The notes under the pieces were generated by a model, which worked only from the letters and a program-made list of their open reading frames with translations, was not told the origin of the DNA and searched no databases. A stretch of 64,000 bases of DNA from Fuerstiella sp. (lineage in GTDB: Bacteria > Planctomycetota > Planctomycetia > Planctomycetales > Planctomycetaceae), in contig JAKVAZ010000001.1 in NCBI GenBank assembly GCA_022447225.1, positions 341,824 to 405,823 on the forward strand, read 5' to 3'. Shown one piece after another: positions 27,726 to 37,256 of the stretch (the stretch's first letter is position 1; every line of letters begins with the position of its first letter). Both the position numbers and the translations under genes were made by a program.

Positions 27726-28250
27726 TCCGTACTCCTGTACTGCACTGCCGGACAATTTTCGATTCGCCTGTCGCACGGACAAAAAAGTTTGGCAATGCAT
27801 TCAGGACCCGGGACAGGCAGTTCCTGCCGGCAGCGGTCGCCATCAATCAATTCACTGAACACACCACCTGTGAACGATGTCTCGTGGTGCATGGACTGCC
27901 CTACTCAAAAATAATCTGAGGCTGGGTATGATGGGCGAAAAGAGGCCGGGAACTGCAGCACACGGTTTGACAAATACGACACCTGCACAGGCAATGAAAT
28001 CCCTGATCATCAGATGATACCTGCCCGGCCGCAGTTGTTGCGGGGTATGATCACTGATACTCGAATTTGGCATTGTTTTAAGTCCGGGTTTCGGATTCCA
28101 CCTTCATGCGCCGAATCAGAGCCTGGAGTTTGCGTCGATGCGGTGACGTTGTTGACTCTATCTGCTGCAGATAGCGGAATGCCGCCGGTTGGCTGTTTCC
28201 AGGTAACCGATCCGCCTTTTCAAACCGCAGCTTTTAGATTTCCGCTTCCA
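27726..28250. other. Intergenic stretch between convergent units, no gene seen
   Basis: Little structure is visible beyond a small palindrome, CTATCTGC-T-GCAGATAG, around 28160, past the end of the small minus-strand frame, which could act as a weak 3' hairpin. Confidence 0.35.
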
Positions 28251-28397
28251 TCAGACGTTCGGCAGATCGATGTTTTTTGGGGTCGCTGCAACATTCAGCT
28301 GTTCCCTCAGTTTGTCCAGGAGCTCTGTCTTGTCCGTAGCGTCAAGCGACGAGGCATCGATTTCCTTCAACGTATGTTCATGCTGATCGATGACCAT
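28251..28397 (-). CDS. Candidate small acidic/amphipathic protein, 48 residues
   Basis: A short minus-strand frame from ATG at 28397 to TGA at 28251 encodes a charged, helix-prone peptide (MVIDQHEHTLKEIDASSLDA, then DKTELLDKLREQLNVAAT). The regular spacing of Leu/Ile and charged residues suggests an amphipathic helix or coiled coil. It begins 22 nt after the stop of the next minus-strand gene (28420-28872), so the two may be co-transcribed. No clear ribosome site precedes the ATG, and the open frame extends about 20 codons upstream without a better start. There is no family assignment. Confidence 0.4.
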   Translation of the reverse strand: MVIDQHEHTLKEIDASSLDATDKTELLDKLREQLNVAATPKNIDLPNV

Positions 28398-28419
28398 TTC
28401 AATCTGGCTGAAAGCAATT

Positions 28420-28872
28420 TCACAACAGTGAGTCAGCTCGGACGGAACCCGTTATGGACTCCAGTAGTTGACGATATTCTGCCAATTCATGGTCGGTGCC
28501 CTGCCAAAGAACCAGCAGTGTAAATTCCGTCGTGCGGACGCTTTGCAATGAAGCAGTGTTCATCAGTTCAAAACAGGAAAAATGCACTTCTTTCGCATAT
28601 GCCGGCATTTCGGCAAGCTGCTGTTCCGCAGGACTTTCCTCTGCATCATCGTATTCTTCAGTGAATGCTGCGACACAGGACTCAATGACCTGTGGCGGCG
28701 GTGGGCAGCCGCCGAGAATATGCATTGACCAGAAACACGTTCCCTCGTTCGATATGGTGATGACGATGTCGTCATCGTTTCCGGATTCTTCCAGTTCCCA
28801 GATATCCGGATACAGGAACCGGATGCCGTACTTCTGAAACGGAACCAGGCTGGCTTCGACGGGAATGTCCAT
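28420..28872 (-). CDS. Conserved-looking hypothetical protein, 150 residues
   Basis: A cytoplasmic-looking 150-residue protein without signal peptide or membrane segment. The start MDIPVEASLVPFQKYGIRFLYPDIWELEE, then strands IVITISNEGTCFWSMHI and FTLLVLWQG, and the C-terminal helix AEYRQLLESITGSV, give the pattern of a small beta-sheet domain of the kind used in PsbP/DUF1795-like proteins. That resemblance is weak. The codon pattern and the coherent predicted strands support a real gene. The possible small protein at 28251-28397 follows it. Function unknown. Confidence 0.7.
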   Translation of the reverse strand: MDIPVEASLVPFQKYGIRFLYPDIWELEESGNDDDIVITISNEGTCFWSMHILGGCPPPPQVIESCVAAFTEEYDDAEESPAEQQLAEMPAYAKEVHFSCFELMNTASLQSVRTTEFTLLVLWQGTDHELAEYRQLLESITGSVRADSLL

Positions 28873-29165
28873 ACAGTTGTCTCTGCAAGTAGAGTGAACC
28901 GGGAGTCACAGGACATTCAACCGTACCTCCCGACGTCCGAAGGTCAAGACTGTGTGGCGTCCGCACACCTGAAATTCGATGATCGATTTCGTCTGACGTG
29001 GGTTCACCACTGCCGGTGGAAAAATCAAGGTTACCAGGTGATAGGCCGAACAACCCGGCCTGTATTCGGGGACAACGTCCATCACCACGACAGTTTACTC
29101 CCTGTTGATCCGTGCGTATCATGGAAGGTGTCGCCATTCAGCCCTTCATTCCGGGAAAATCTCGC

Positions 29166-30194
29166 ATGCGTGGTCAACGACTGTTGCGCCCGGTTGCTGT
29201 GTGTGGAGTTCTGCTGGTGTGCCCGATCTCGTCTGCGGCTCCGCCTGAACCGGTGCCGGACAAGGAGTTGAACCAGTCGGCAGATAACCGGAATCAGCGA
29301 CCTCCGCTGATGCCGCTTCCGGATGCACTTAGCGGACTGCTTGATAATGCAATCCCTCTGAATCCTCAGAGAACCGTGTTTCTGAACCGAGACGAAAAAC
29401 GAATTTACCTGCACACCGAAGTTTCCTGCAGAAATTGCGTTCTCGAAATGTTGTGCGTTCCCATAGGGCAGCGCGAACACGAAACCATTCTGAATGTCAG
29501 GGCCCGTGCTTTTGTGATTCACGCAGGTCTGGTTGCACTGGGCCTGAAACCGGGAAAACCGGCTGCTTTCTATCCTGATTACCGTCCGCCGGAAGGGCCG
29601 GCACTGGACATGCGTGTGCACTGGGTTGACAGAACTGAGAAACTACAAAGTGAAGACCCGCGTTCGTGGATTCGACACTCAATTCATCGTTATTTTTCCC
29701 GGTCACTGGCGGCCGCGCCCCCAGGAATCGAACTTCCGCACGAAGAACTGCGGTACGATCCGTATAACAGACAGATCCTGTGGTACGGACCGATGACAAA
29801 AAAACAGCGTCAACATTTGCTGACGCTTTGGGAGGATATAAATTACCAGGACGCGATCAGGCAGTTTTATGAAGAAAGCCAGTCGCGACCGATGGAGGCC
29901 GGTTTTGTATTCACCGGCAGTCGCTGGCACACGAATGAAGCAACCGGCCGGCGGCGTTATACCGCAGAGGATGGTCACTTCATTACGGTCGCCAATTTTC
30001 CGTCGTCAACAATCGATATAGCGGAGGCCAGTTCTTCATCCGATGGAGGTCAGTTGTACGAAGCCTGGGAACAGCGGATTCCGGCGGAAGGAACGCCGGT
30101 GATCCTGGAAATCGGTCCGACGATCCACAGCACAAAGCCAGGTACGTCAGACAGCTTCCCGAAGCCTTCTGTCTCTTTGGAACCGAACGAGTGA
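29166..30194 (+). CDS. Secreted YdjY-domain protein
   Basis: About 342 residues with a signal peptide (MRGQRLLRPVAVCGVLLVC, cleavage near SSAAPP). A YdjY-like domain follows around residues 75-150, with RIYLHTEVSCRNCVLEMLCVP and ILNVRARAFVIHAGLVALGL. A second segment at about 215-300 contains HWVDRTEKLQ..., YFSRSL and FVFTGSRWHTNEATGRRRY. A set of cysteines (SCRNC...LC) is notable. Such proteins are recurrent in planctomycetes and of unknown function. I prefer the ATG at 29166 because the signal peptide begins there; an ATG at 29121 and a GTG at 29112 lie upstream. It stands alone between two long gaps. Confidence 0.78.
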   Translation: MRGQRLLRPVAVCGVLLVCPISSAAPPEPVPDKELNQSADNRNQRPPLMPLPDALSGLLDNAIPLNPQRTVFLNRDEKRIYLHTEVSCRNCVLEMLCVPIGQREHETILNVRARAFVIHAGLVALGLKPGKPAAFYPDYRPPEGPALDMRVHWVDRTEKLQSEDPRSWIRHSIHRYFSRSLAAAPPGIELPHEELRYDPYNRQILWYGPMTKKQRQHLLTLWEDINYQDAIRQFYEESQSRPMEAGFVFTGSRWHTNEATGRRRYTAEDGHFITVANFPSSTIDIAEASSSSDGGQLYEAWEQRIPAEGTPVILEIGPTIHSTKPGTSDSFPKPSVSLEPNE

Positions 30195-30865
30195 CCGGTG
30201 CCAGCCGGCGGTCAGCTGAATGTCAGCTGAATATTGAGGTCGACAGTCGGGCTTACGCTGTTCCATCATCTTTGCGGCGGGAAGGGACTGTCATCCGCCC
30301 CCTCCTGTGTAACTGCCGTGAGATCACCTAAACGTCATGCTTCGTCGTCCGGTACGTTCAGGATTGCTGTTTTCGCAACGACTGGTCGGGTGGGCAGTCA
30401 GTACCGGTGTCCTTAACTGTATGTTCTGAAGGTTGCCAAATTCAGTAGACGGCAATTACTCGCAGGCCAATGCACCGCGTCGGCAGTGATGATTGCTGTA
30501 GTCGCTGCCGCGATTCCCGGTGCTGTTTTTTTAAGAATGTACAGTGCCTGACGAAGAAATAATTTAGCTGCGGAAAGACGCACGGGTTTCCCGGGGAGGC
30601 AGATCATCGAGGAGTTTCGTAGAAAGGTATGCCTCAGTCTATCGGTGTTAACCCGACAGAAGCGGCCCTGTGCTTGAAATCGACATGGTTAACTCGTTCC
30701 GGGGCCATCGATAGCAGGATTTGTTGTGCAGTTCGTTTTGCGACTTGGACCAACAGCATATCATGCATAGAACATTTGTTTTTCTCCAGGTGGTGACAGG
30801 GTTGGTTGCTACAATGACCAGACCGTATCTGCCACTTGCTTCCATGTCGTCAGTCGGACGGTCAA
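30195..30865. other. Long intergenic region upstream of the DUF1549/DUF1553 gene
   Basis: 670 bp with frequent stops in all frames. A T7 run lies at about 30530-30536 without a stable GC stem before it. No tRNA or known regulatory RNA was recognised. Confidence 0.35.
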
Positions 30866-33364
30866 ATGTTTCTGCGAAGTAGTCTGATCACTTTCCTGTG
30901 TGCTGTAACTGCGTCGGTCGGTAATGCCCGGCTCACTGACGAGCAACAGGAACTATGGAAGCATGCGACAGAGATCCTCACCCGGTCGTGTCTGAAATGT
31001 CACGCCGGCGAGTCTCCCAAAAGTCAACTGGATCTCAGCACACGTGCCGGAATTCTTGCAGGCGGAGAACTGGACGGACCTGCGTACGATGCTGATGACC
31101 CGAACAACAGCAATCTGATACGGGTGATTCGCTATGATGGTCTGGAAATGCCGCCGAACCGGCAATTATCTGCTGCTGACATTCGGTTTCTGGAACTTTG
31201 GGTGCAGCAGGGAATGCCGTGGCCCCGGGAGCAACTGCAGCTCGAATTCGATCAAGTAACGGGTCCTCCGGAAGTTAACGAGGACACGAAAAATTTCTGG
31301 TCGTTCAGGCCGCTGACGGAACCAGCTGTACCGGACTCCGACTGGGGGCTCAATGCGATCGACAGTTTTATTTTCCGTCGGCTGATAGAGAACGGGCTTG
31401 AGCCGTCGCCTCCGGCCGATGCGCAAAGCCTGGTGCGTCGGATGTATTACAACATGACCGGGCTTCCTCCCGAACCGGAAGCTGCTGAACGCTGGGCCGC
31501 CAGACTCCGCCGAAATGACGGAACCATGGATCAGGCAGCAGTGGAAGAACTAATCGAGACGTTGCTGGCCTCCCCTCATTATGGAGAACAGTGGGGTCGG
31601 CACTGGCTGGATCTGGTGCGTTATGCGGAAACAAACAGTTATGAACGCGATGGAGCCAAGCCATATGTCTGGCGTTATCGGGACTATGTCATACAGGCAT
31701 TCAATTCCGACATGCCGTATGACCGGTTTATTACAGAACAGCTGGCCGGTGACGAACTCGAAAACCGCACGAGTCAGTCGGTCATTGCAACCGGATACTA
31801 CCGCCTGGGGCGCTGGGACGATGAACCGGTCGACCATACCCTGGCATTTTACGATGATGTAGATGACATCATTGGAACCACGTTCCAGACGATGCTTGGA
31901 CTCACGGTGAACTGCGCGCGCTGTCACGATCACAAGATCGATCCGATTCCCCAGCGCGACTATTACCGATTGCTGGGATTCTTTCGAAACATACGGCGGT
32001 ATGGTATTCGCGGTGACAAAACGGTTAGAGATGCTTCTGTGCGGGAAGTGGATCTTCCGGAAGAACCGGGGCTGCTGGAACAGGAATCTATCGCTCACAA
32101 TGAGAAGATTTCCGACGTGCAGCGACTGATCAGCGAATTCGAGCAGACCGTGATTCCGCTGCTGACGGAACCTCAAAAGCAGGATTTTGAGTTTTTTGAA
32201 AACCGCCTGTCCCTGGTGAAAAATCTGCAGAGCAGCGGACTCAGCAAAGAGCAGGTTGACGAATACCAAAGACTGCACCGGCGACTGAAGACGTTGCAGG
32301 AAAACGGCCCCAGCGGACGGGCAAAGGTCCTGTGTGTTACCGAGGACATGGAAACAATCCATGCGACTCATGTACTGACACGCGGGAATCCGCATGCGCC
32401 GGCTGACGAAGTCACGCCCGGTTTTCTGTCGGTGTTGTCACCACCGGATGTCAACATGCCGGAGATACCCGAAGGCGCTAGAACTACCGGACGACGTAAG
32501 CTGCTGGCTGCCTGGATTGCCAGTCCAAAGAATCCGTTGACTGCCAGGGTGATGGTCAACCGGATCTGGCAGTTTCACTTTGGGCGTGGAATTGTCCGGT
32601 CCTCCAGTGACTTTGGATTTCAGGGAACTCAGCCGACTCACCCTCGGCTGCTTGACTGGCTGGCCTCGCAATTCATCACAAACGGCTGGTCAGTCAAACA
32701 CATGCACCGCCTGATCATGAGTTCCGCGACATTCCAGATGTCGTCGTCGGCACGTCAACATGCACTGAATCAGGATCCTGTCAACGATCTGTTTTGGAGG
32801 TTCGATATGAGACGAATGTCAGCAGAAGAGATTCGTGATTCCGTGCTGTGGGCTGCCGGAAACCTGAATACGAAAAAGATGTTCGGCCCCAGTATCTACA
32901 CCGATATTCCGGACGAAGTGAAGGCGGGACAGTCGCAGCCAGGGCGGGGTTGGGAAACATCACCCCCGGAAGATCAAAATCGTCGCAGTATATATATTCA
33001 TGTTAAACGGTCTCTGGTTGATCCGCTGCTGGCGAGCTTCGACTTTGCAGACACCGATCAGACGTGTCCGGTTCGGTTTGTGACAACTCAGCCAACACAG
33101 GCGCTCGGTCTGCTTAACAGTAAATTTATGCAGCAGCAGGCATCCGCGTTTGCAGACAGTCTGCGGAAACAGAAATCTTCCTTTGATCGGGTTCGGCGGG
33201 GTCTGACCGTGGTGACTCAGCGGCCGCCTTCAGAAGATGAGATCCGCAAGGGTCTGGCACTGATAGAACAGCTGCAGTCAAAAGAAGGATTCACGTCCGA
33301 TCAGGCGCTGCAGTACTTTTGCCTGCTGGCGTTGAATCTGAATGAATTCATTTATCTTGATTAG
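30866..33364 (+). CDS. PSCyt1/DUF1549/DUF1553 domain protein (planctomycete cytochrome-type)
   Basis: About 832 residues. A signal peptide (MFLRSSLITFLCAVTASVG) is followed by a planctomycete cytochrome C-type domain with one heme-binding motif, SCLKCHAGE, near residue 40. DUF1549 follows, with PPADAQSLVRRMYYNMTGLPPEP and HYGEQWGRHWLDLVRYAETN. The central part has a second Cys-His set, NCARCHDHKIDPIPQRDYY. DUF1553 follows with LTARVMVNRIWQFHFGRG and MRRMSAEEIRDSV. These proteins pair with DUF1501 partners and are thought to take part in periplasmic or surface polymer breakdown linked to electron transfer; this is not proven. The ATG at 30866 is used. A DUF1501 gene follows 344 bp downstream on the same strand. 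Confidence 0.92.
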   Translation: MFLRSSLITFLCAVTASVGNARLTDEQQELWKHATEILTRSCLKCHAGESPKSQLDLSTRAGILAGGELDGPAYDADDPNNSNLIRVIRYDGLEMPPNRQLSAADIRFLELWVQQGMPWPREQLQLEFDQVTGPPEVNEDTKNFWSFRPLTEPAVPDSDWGLNAIDSFIFRRLIENGLEPSPPADAQSLVRRMYYNMTGLPPEPEAAERWAARLRRNDGTMDQAAVEELIETLLASPHYGEQWGRHWLDLVRYAETNSYERDGAKPYVWRYRDYVIQAFNSDMPYDRFITEQLAGDELENRTSQSVIATGYYRLGRWDDEPVDHTLAFYDDVDDIIGTTFQTMLGLTVNCARCHDHKIDPIPQRDYYRLLGFFRNIRRYGIRGDKTVRDASVREVDLPEEPGLLEQESIAHNEKISDVQRLISEFEQTVIPLLTEPQKQDFEFFENRLSLVKNLQSSGLSKEQVDEYQRLHRRLKTLQENGPSGRAKVLCVTEDMETIHATHVLTRGNPHAPADEVTPGFLSVLSPPDVNMPEIPEGARTTGRRKLLAAWIASPKNPLTARVMVNRIWQFHFGRGIVRSSSDFGFQGTQPTHPRLLDWLASQFITNGWSVKHMHRLIMSSATFQMSSSARQHALNQDPVNDLFWRFDMRRMSAEEIRDSVLWAAGNLNTKKMFGPSIYTDIPDEVKAGQSQPGRGWETSPPEDQNRRSIYIHVKRSLVDPLLASFDFADTDQTCPVRFVTTQPTQALGLLNSKFMQQQASAFADSLRKQKSSFDRVRRGLTVVTQRPPSEDEIRKGLALIEQLQSKEGFTSDQALQYFCLLALNLNEFIYLD

Positions 33365-33708
33365 TGTTTTCGCGTATGGATTCCTGCGATTTGGGTGTGG
33401 ATGTTCCGAGCTGTCATCGGAAATGTTTCCGGGCATCAGTCCGAATGGGGCTGTAGCCGTTCTCCATGAGGCGTTGAACAGAAGTAAACTGTCAGATTAG
33501 CGGAACCGCGGGACCTGTTCGGTGTGCCAAAAGACAGGATGATTTGTGTTTTGGAAATCAGTCTCCCGGGAGAGTCACAGGGAATTTATACAGAGAGTGT
33601 GAAGGTCGTGACAGAGGGTGTTGTGCCCTGTCGATCGCAATTGATTCGGTAAATTCTTCCGCTGACGGACGAGATGCTGAGTCTTCAAAAAGACTGGTGG
33701 AATTCGAT
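33365..33708. other. Gap between DUF1549/DUF1553 and DUF1501 genes
   Basis: The DUF1501 frame is open upstream to 33544 without conserved content. No terminator-like stem is seen, so read-through from the upstream gene is possible. Confidence 0.35.
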
Positions 33709-35169
33709 ATGAAACAATCCAATTTCTGCGGCCGAACGCGGCGTGAATTCCTGTGGCAGACCGGAGCTGGTTTTACGGGGCTGGGACTGACGGGCCTGAT
33801 GAGTCAGGATGGTTTTCTGTCACGGCAGACGGTGGCAGCGGATGGTCAGACAGCTTGGCGGAATCCCCAGGCTGCTCGTCCTTCACATTTTACTCCGAAG
33901 GCGAAACATGTCATTTTTCTGTACATGTACGGTGGCCCCAGTCATATCGACACATTTGACTATAAGCCGTCCATGAAGGGGATGGATGGACGGACAATCG
34001 ACGTCAAAACTTTCGGGCGCAGTGGTCATCGCAACCAGGGTCGCATCGTTGAACCACGCTGGAATTTTAAACAGTACGGAGAGTGCGAAAAATGGGTTAG
34101 TGATCTGTTCCCGCATCTTGGCGGGTGTGTAGACGACATCGCATTTATTCATTCCATGACAGCCGATTCTCCGATTCACGGATCAGCCATGCTGATGATG
34201 AATTCCGGTCGGATTCTAAGCGGACATCCTGCACTGGGTTCCTGGGTCAATTACGGGCTGGGGTCCGTCAATGAAAACCTGCCGGGCTTCGTAGTGATGC
34301 TTGATCCTCGCGGCGGACCGATCAGTGGTGCCAAGAACTGGAGCAGCGGATACATGCCGGCCAGTTTCCAGGGAACCGTCATGCGGTCAGCGGGAACACC
34401 GATTCTGGACCTGAATCGACCGGCGGCGCTGACAGATTCTGCTCAGCGACGAATTCTGGATACGCTGAGAAGTTTCAACGAACAACATCTTGCGAGTCGG
34501 GCAGACAACAGTCACCTGGAGGCGCGGATTGCGTCTTACGAACTGGCCTATCGAATGCAGTCAGAAGCACCGGAGGCCGTTGACATCAGTCAGGAAACCA
34601 GACAAACCCAGGATCTCTACGGCCTGAACGCCCCTGCGACATCAGCATTCGGACGGCAGTGTCTGCTGGCTCGGCGACTGGTCGAACGTGGTGTGCGGTT
34701 TGTTCAGATCTACTCCGGCGGTGCCCACAATGATGACAACTGGGATGCTCACAGGAACATGGAACACAACCATAATCTTCACGCGGCGGAAACGGATTTG
34801 CCGATTGCCGGACTTATCAATGATCTCAAACAACGGTCATTGCTTGACGAAACGCTGATCGTCTGGGGTGGTGAGTTTGGTCGGCAACCAACAGCTGAAT
34901 ATGCAAAAGGCAGTGGGCGTGACCACAACAGTTATGGCTTTACCACGTGGATGGCCGGTGGGGGTGTCAGAGGAGGAACCAGTATCGGAACGACCGATGA
35001 GCTGGGGAGTACTGCTGTGGATGACGTTTTTCATGTCAAACACATGCATGCGACAGTGCTGCATCAGATGGGGATCAATCCTGACAATTTGACGTATTTT
35101 TTCGGAGGTCTTGAGAACCGGCTGGTTGGAGTCGAAGGGGCGAAGCCGATCAGCCAGATTATCACCTAA
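33709..35169 (+). CDS. DUF1501 domain protein with twin-arginine leader
   Basis: About 486 residues. The leader is Tat-like (GRTRREFLWQTGAGFTGLGL) at residues 8-27. The metal-binding start YMYGGPSHIDTFDYKPS, the middle DDIAFIHSMTADSPIHGSAM and the late WGGEFGRQPT and GRDHNSYGFTTWMAGGG are the typical DUF1501 landmarks in the alkaline-phosphatase/sulfatase-like fold. The ATG at 33709 is preceded by GGTGG about 9 nt upstream and begins right at the leader; the upstream extension to 33544 is not conserved. It forms the standard planctomycete pair with the DUF1549/DUF1553 gene. It differs clearly from the other DUF1501 protein of this window (minus strand, 2620-4068). Confidence 0.92.
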   Translation: MKQSNFCGRTRREFLWQTGAGFTGLGLTGLMSQDGFLSRQTVAADGQTAWRNPQAARPSHFTPKAKHVIFLYMYGGPSHIDTFDYKPSMKGMDGRTIDVKTFGRSGHRNQGRIVEPRWNFKQYGECEKWVSDLFPHLGGCVDDIAFIHSMTADSPIHGSAMLMMNSGRILSGHPALGSWVNYGLGSVNENLPGFVVMLDPRGGPISGAKNWSSGYMPASFQGTVMRSAGTPILDLNRPAALTDSAQRRILDTLRSFNEQHLASRADNSHLEARIASYELAYRMQSEAPEAVDISQETRQTQDLYGLNAPATSAFGRQCLLARRLVERGVRFVQIYSGGAHNDDNWDAHRNMEHNHNLHAAETDLPIAGLINDLKQRSLLDETLIVWGGEFGRQPTAEYAKGSGRDHNSYGFTTWMAGGGVRGGTSIGTTDELGSTAVDDVFHVKHMHATVLHQMGINPDNLTYFFGGLENRLVGVEGAKPISQIIT

Positions 35170-35416
35170 CCGATCTGAACGAAGGTCTCTGATGTCCGCG
35201 GGTCGATCGTCTGCCGGCGGCCGGTTCTGTACTCGTCGAATGACTGCGGCTGCAGCCAGCACAAAGCTCCGCTGCCTTGACACCCGGACTGGTTGGGCTA
35301 AGGTTGAAACTACACGTGTCGTGCTGTTTTTGGTTCCTGGCGAATCTTCCAGTCAAAGTCGAATTGGCAGCCTGCGGGTTCACTTTTTTTCCTGTCCTCC
35401 ATGGATGAGGCTTTAT

Positions 35417-35773
35417 ATGCCCAGTTCTGACCAGCGATTAGACATCGAAGAGATTGGAAGCGTTACGGTTGCGCGATTTCTCGACAAAAAGATCCTCGAC
35501 GAAGGCAATATCGAACTCGTTGGCCTCGAACTCTTTGCCCTCGTTGATTCCGATCAGCGGACAGACATCATTCTGGACTTCGATCTGGTTGAATATCTGT
35601 CCAGCGCAGCTCTGGGTAAGCTGATTACGATGCACAAAAAGGTGTGTACTGCGGGTGGCAAGCTGGTGTTGTGTAACATTCACAAAGACATTCTTGAAGT
35701 TTTCCAGCTGACGCGGCTTGACCAGGTATTGACACTGTGTACGAACCTCGATGACGCTCTGGCCAGGATGTGA
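35417..35773 (+). CDS. STAS domain protein (anti-sigma factor antagonist type)
   Basis: 118 residues, a single STAS domain as in SpoIIAA/RsbV: GSVTVARFLDKKILDEGNI, then DIILDFDLVEYLSSAALGKLI with the phosphorylatable serine at SSAALG, then GGKLVLCNIHKDILEVFQLTRL. Such proteins bind anti-sigma kinases in partner-switching. No kinase or sigma factor is adjacent, so the target is unknown. The ATG at 35417 has GAGG 6 nt upstream and begins the domain naturally. The frame is open far upstream (to 35111, overlapping the DUF1501 end), but that part has no conserved content. Confidence 0.86.
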   Translation: MPSSDQRLDIEEIGSVTVARFLDKKILDEGNIELVGLELFALVDSDQRTDIILDFDLVEYLSSAALGKLITMHKKVCTAGGKLVLCNIHKDILEVFQLTRLDQVLTLCTNLDDALARM

Positions 35774-36028
35774 TTCTCTGCGGCAGGTACGGAGTGTTGT
35801 TACGGCGTTGAGAAATGCACTTCTCTCGGTCGCCGGTGTGTGTTGAGACTGTTCCCATTTGTTGGTGGACGTATCGCAGGCGGGATGTTTGTTTCGGAAT
35901 TCGATAAACCGATTTTGTGACAAAAGCCCGTTCCCTGCCGGGAAAGATCTCGATTCTGTGTTTCTGACAGTCGGGTGATGACTCTGCAAGACACACCGTC
36001 GAGTGATCTGCTGTTCCGGTATCAGAGA

Positions 36029-36736
36029 TCATTCCGAGTTCAGAATCAAATCTACGATCCGTTTGATTTCGTCTGACGGGTCGACTTCCTTCACGGTTTC
36101 CGCCACGTTCGCAGTATCCGCACGTTCCCTGGCTTCGGCGAGGCATTCACGCAGTTCTTCGTCGGTGACGTCGTCGCGAAAAACCCAGTTTCCGTCCGGG
36201 TCCTTTGTGCCGATGTGACCCAAAACAGCGTCAACATCCTCTTCCGTCAGGGTCCCGTCGGAGTAACCTCGTACACAGCGCCGAAGTGTCGTTCGGCCGT
36301 CGTTTTTTTCTTTGTCGCTGAGGTCGGAACGATCGAAGTATTTTTTTTCGATCGTGAAAGCAATCACCGCCCCGGACAGTGGGGACTGCACCAGTTCATC
36401 GACCAGCATTTCAACCTGAGTACCGGTCAGGGCGCCTTCTTCAAACGCTGTCACGACTCGGTCTACCTGCTCCTGAATCTGCTCTTTCTCTTCTGCAGGC
36501 AGGTCCGTTTCGTTCAACGTTTCTTCAAGTCCTGCTCTGACGAAAGCAGCCGTCCAGTTACGCCAGTTGGCTGAAACTATCCACCCGGCGATCAGGCCCA
36601 GTATCAGTAGCACCGCTGTGGCAATCAGGCATCCTTTCAGGCAGCCTCTGCTTTCGCTGTTCGGCAAATCCGGCTCTACCTGCCAGTTGCCAAAATTTTC
36701 TTCACCTTTCGGTCTTGGTTCAAAACCCTGCGACAT
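36029..36736 (-). CDS. Membrane-anchored hypothetical protein
   Basis: 235 residues. A hydrophilic N-terminus of about 31 residues precedes one transmembrane helix (CLKGCLIATAVLLILGLIAG). The remainder is a soluble acidic domain with helices rich in Glu and Asp (DLPAEEKEQIQEQVDRVVTA, DGTLTEEDVDAVLGHIG). It contains acidic motifs suggestive of protein-protein contact but no catalytic motif. It is the last gene of a minus-strand run, ctp-pgpA-this, 12 bp after pgpA. GGAAG precedes the ATG. Function unknown; similar single-helix proteins are common in planctomycetes. Confidence 0.78.
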   Translation of the reverse strand: MSQGFEPRPKGEENFGNWQVEPDLPNSESRGCLKGCLIATAVLLILGLIAGWIVSANWRNWTAAFVRAGLEETLNETDLPAEEKEQIQEQVDRVVTAFEEGALTGTQVEMLVDELVQSPLSGAVIAFTIEKKYFDRSDLSDKEKNDGRTTLRRCVRGYSDGTLTEEDVDAVLGHIGTKDPDGNWVFRDDVTDEELRECLAEARERADTANVAETVKEVDPSDEIKRIVDLILNSE

Positions 36737-36748
36737 TTCGCTTCCAGC

Positions 36749-37246
36749 TCAAATGAAGTTCAGACTATCAACGAGTACTAACAGTACGAATACCGTATAG
36801 AAAGCAGCAATCGTATCATCGACCATGATTCCCAGACCGCCGCCCAGGCGTTCTGCTGCACGAATCGGTGGCGGTTTGGAAATGTCAAAAACACGAAACA
36901 AGACAAATCCGGCGATCAGCGTTTGCCAGTTAATCGGAACAAACGCGTACACCAGCGGGAACACCGCGATTTCATCCCAGACTACACTGCCGGGATCCCT
37001 GCTGCCTCGCAGGCGAGCCGCCCGACCACAAAGAGGAATTCCCGCGAGGAACATGACTAATCCGATTCCCAGTCGTCCCCACACCGGGACCCCCTGTCCC
37101 AGCAGCCAGCCCAGCGGAAGTCCCCACAGACTTCCAAACGTTCCAGGCATGACAGGAATTCGGCCCAGACCGCATCCTTCCGCGATCAGCAGTATGCTGC
37201 GATCGGTCAGATTCAACTGTTGCTTTGATGAAGGCTGTTCAGACAC
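36749..37246 (-). CDS. pgpA: Phosphatidylglycerophosphatase A
   Basis: A 165-residue membrane enzyme that dephosphorylates phosphatidylglycerol phosphate in phospholipid synthesis. PgpA motifs are present: GCGLGRIPVMPGTFGSLWGLPLG, RDPGSVVWDEIAVFPLVYAF, FRVFDISKPPPI and GGGLGIMVDDTIAA. Three to four hydrophobic helices are present. The start is a GTG at 37246. It lies between the S41 protease gene (10 bp upstream) and the anchored hypothetical protein (12 bp downstream), probably in one transcript. Confidence 0.93.
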   Translation of the reverse strand: MSEQPSSKQQLNLTDRSILLIAEGCGLGRIPVMPGTFGSLWGLPLGWLLGQGVPVWGRLGIGLVMFLAGIPLCGRAARLRGSRDPGSVVWDEIAVFPLVYAFVPINWQTLIAGFVLFRVFDISKPPPIRAAERLGGGLGIMVDDTIAAFYTVFVLLVLVDSLNFI

Positions 37247-37256
37247 AGATCATTGT

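Noticed and set aside
28014-28523. 169-codon plus-strand frame
   Set aside because: It lies mostly opposite two minus-strand frames with better protein-like character.
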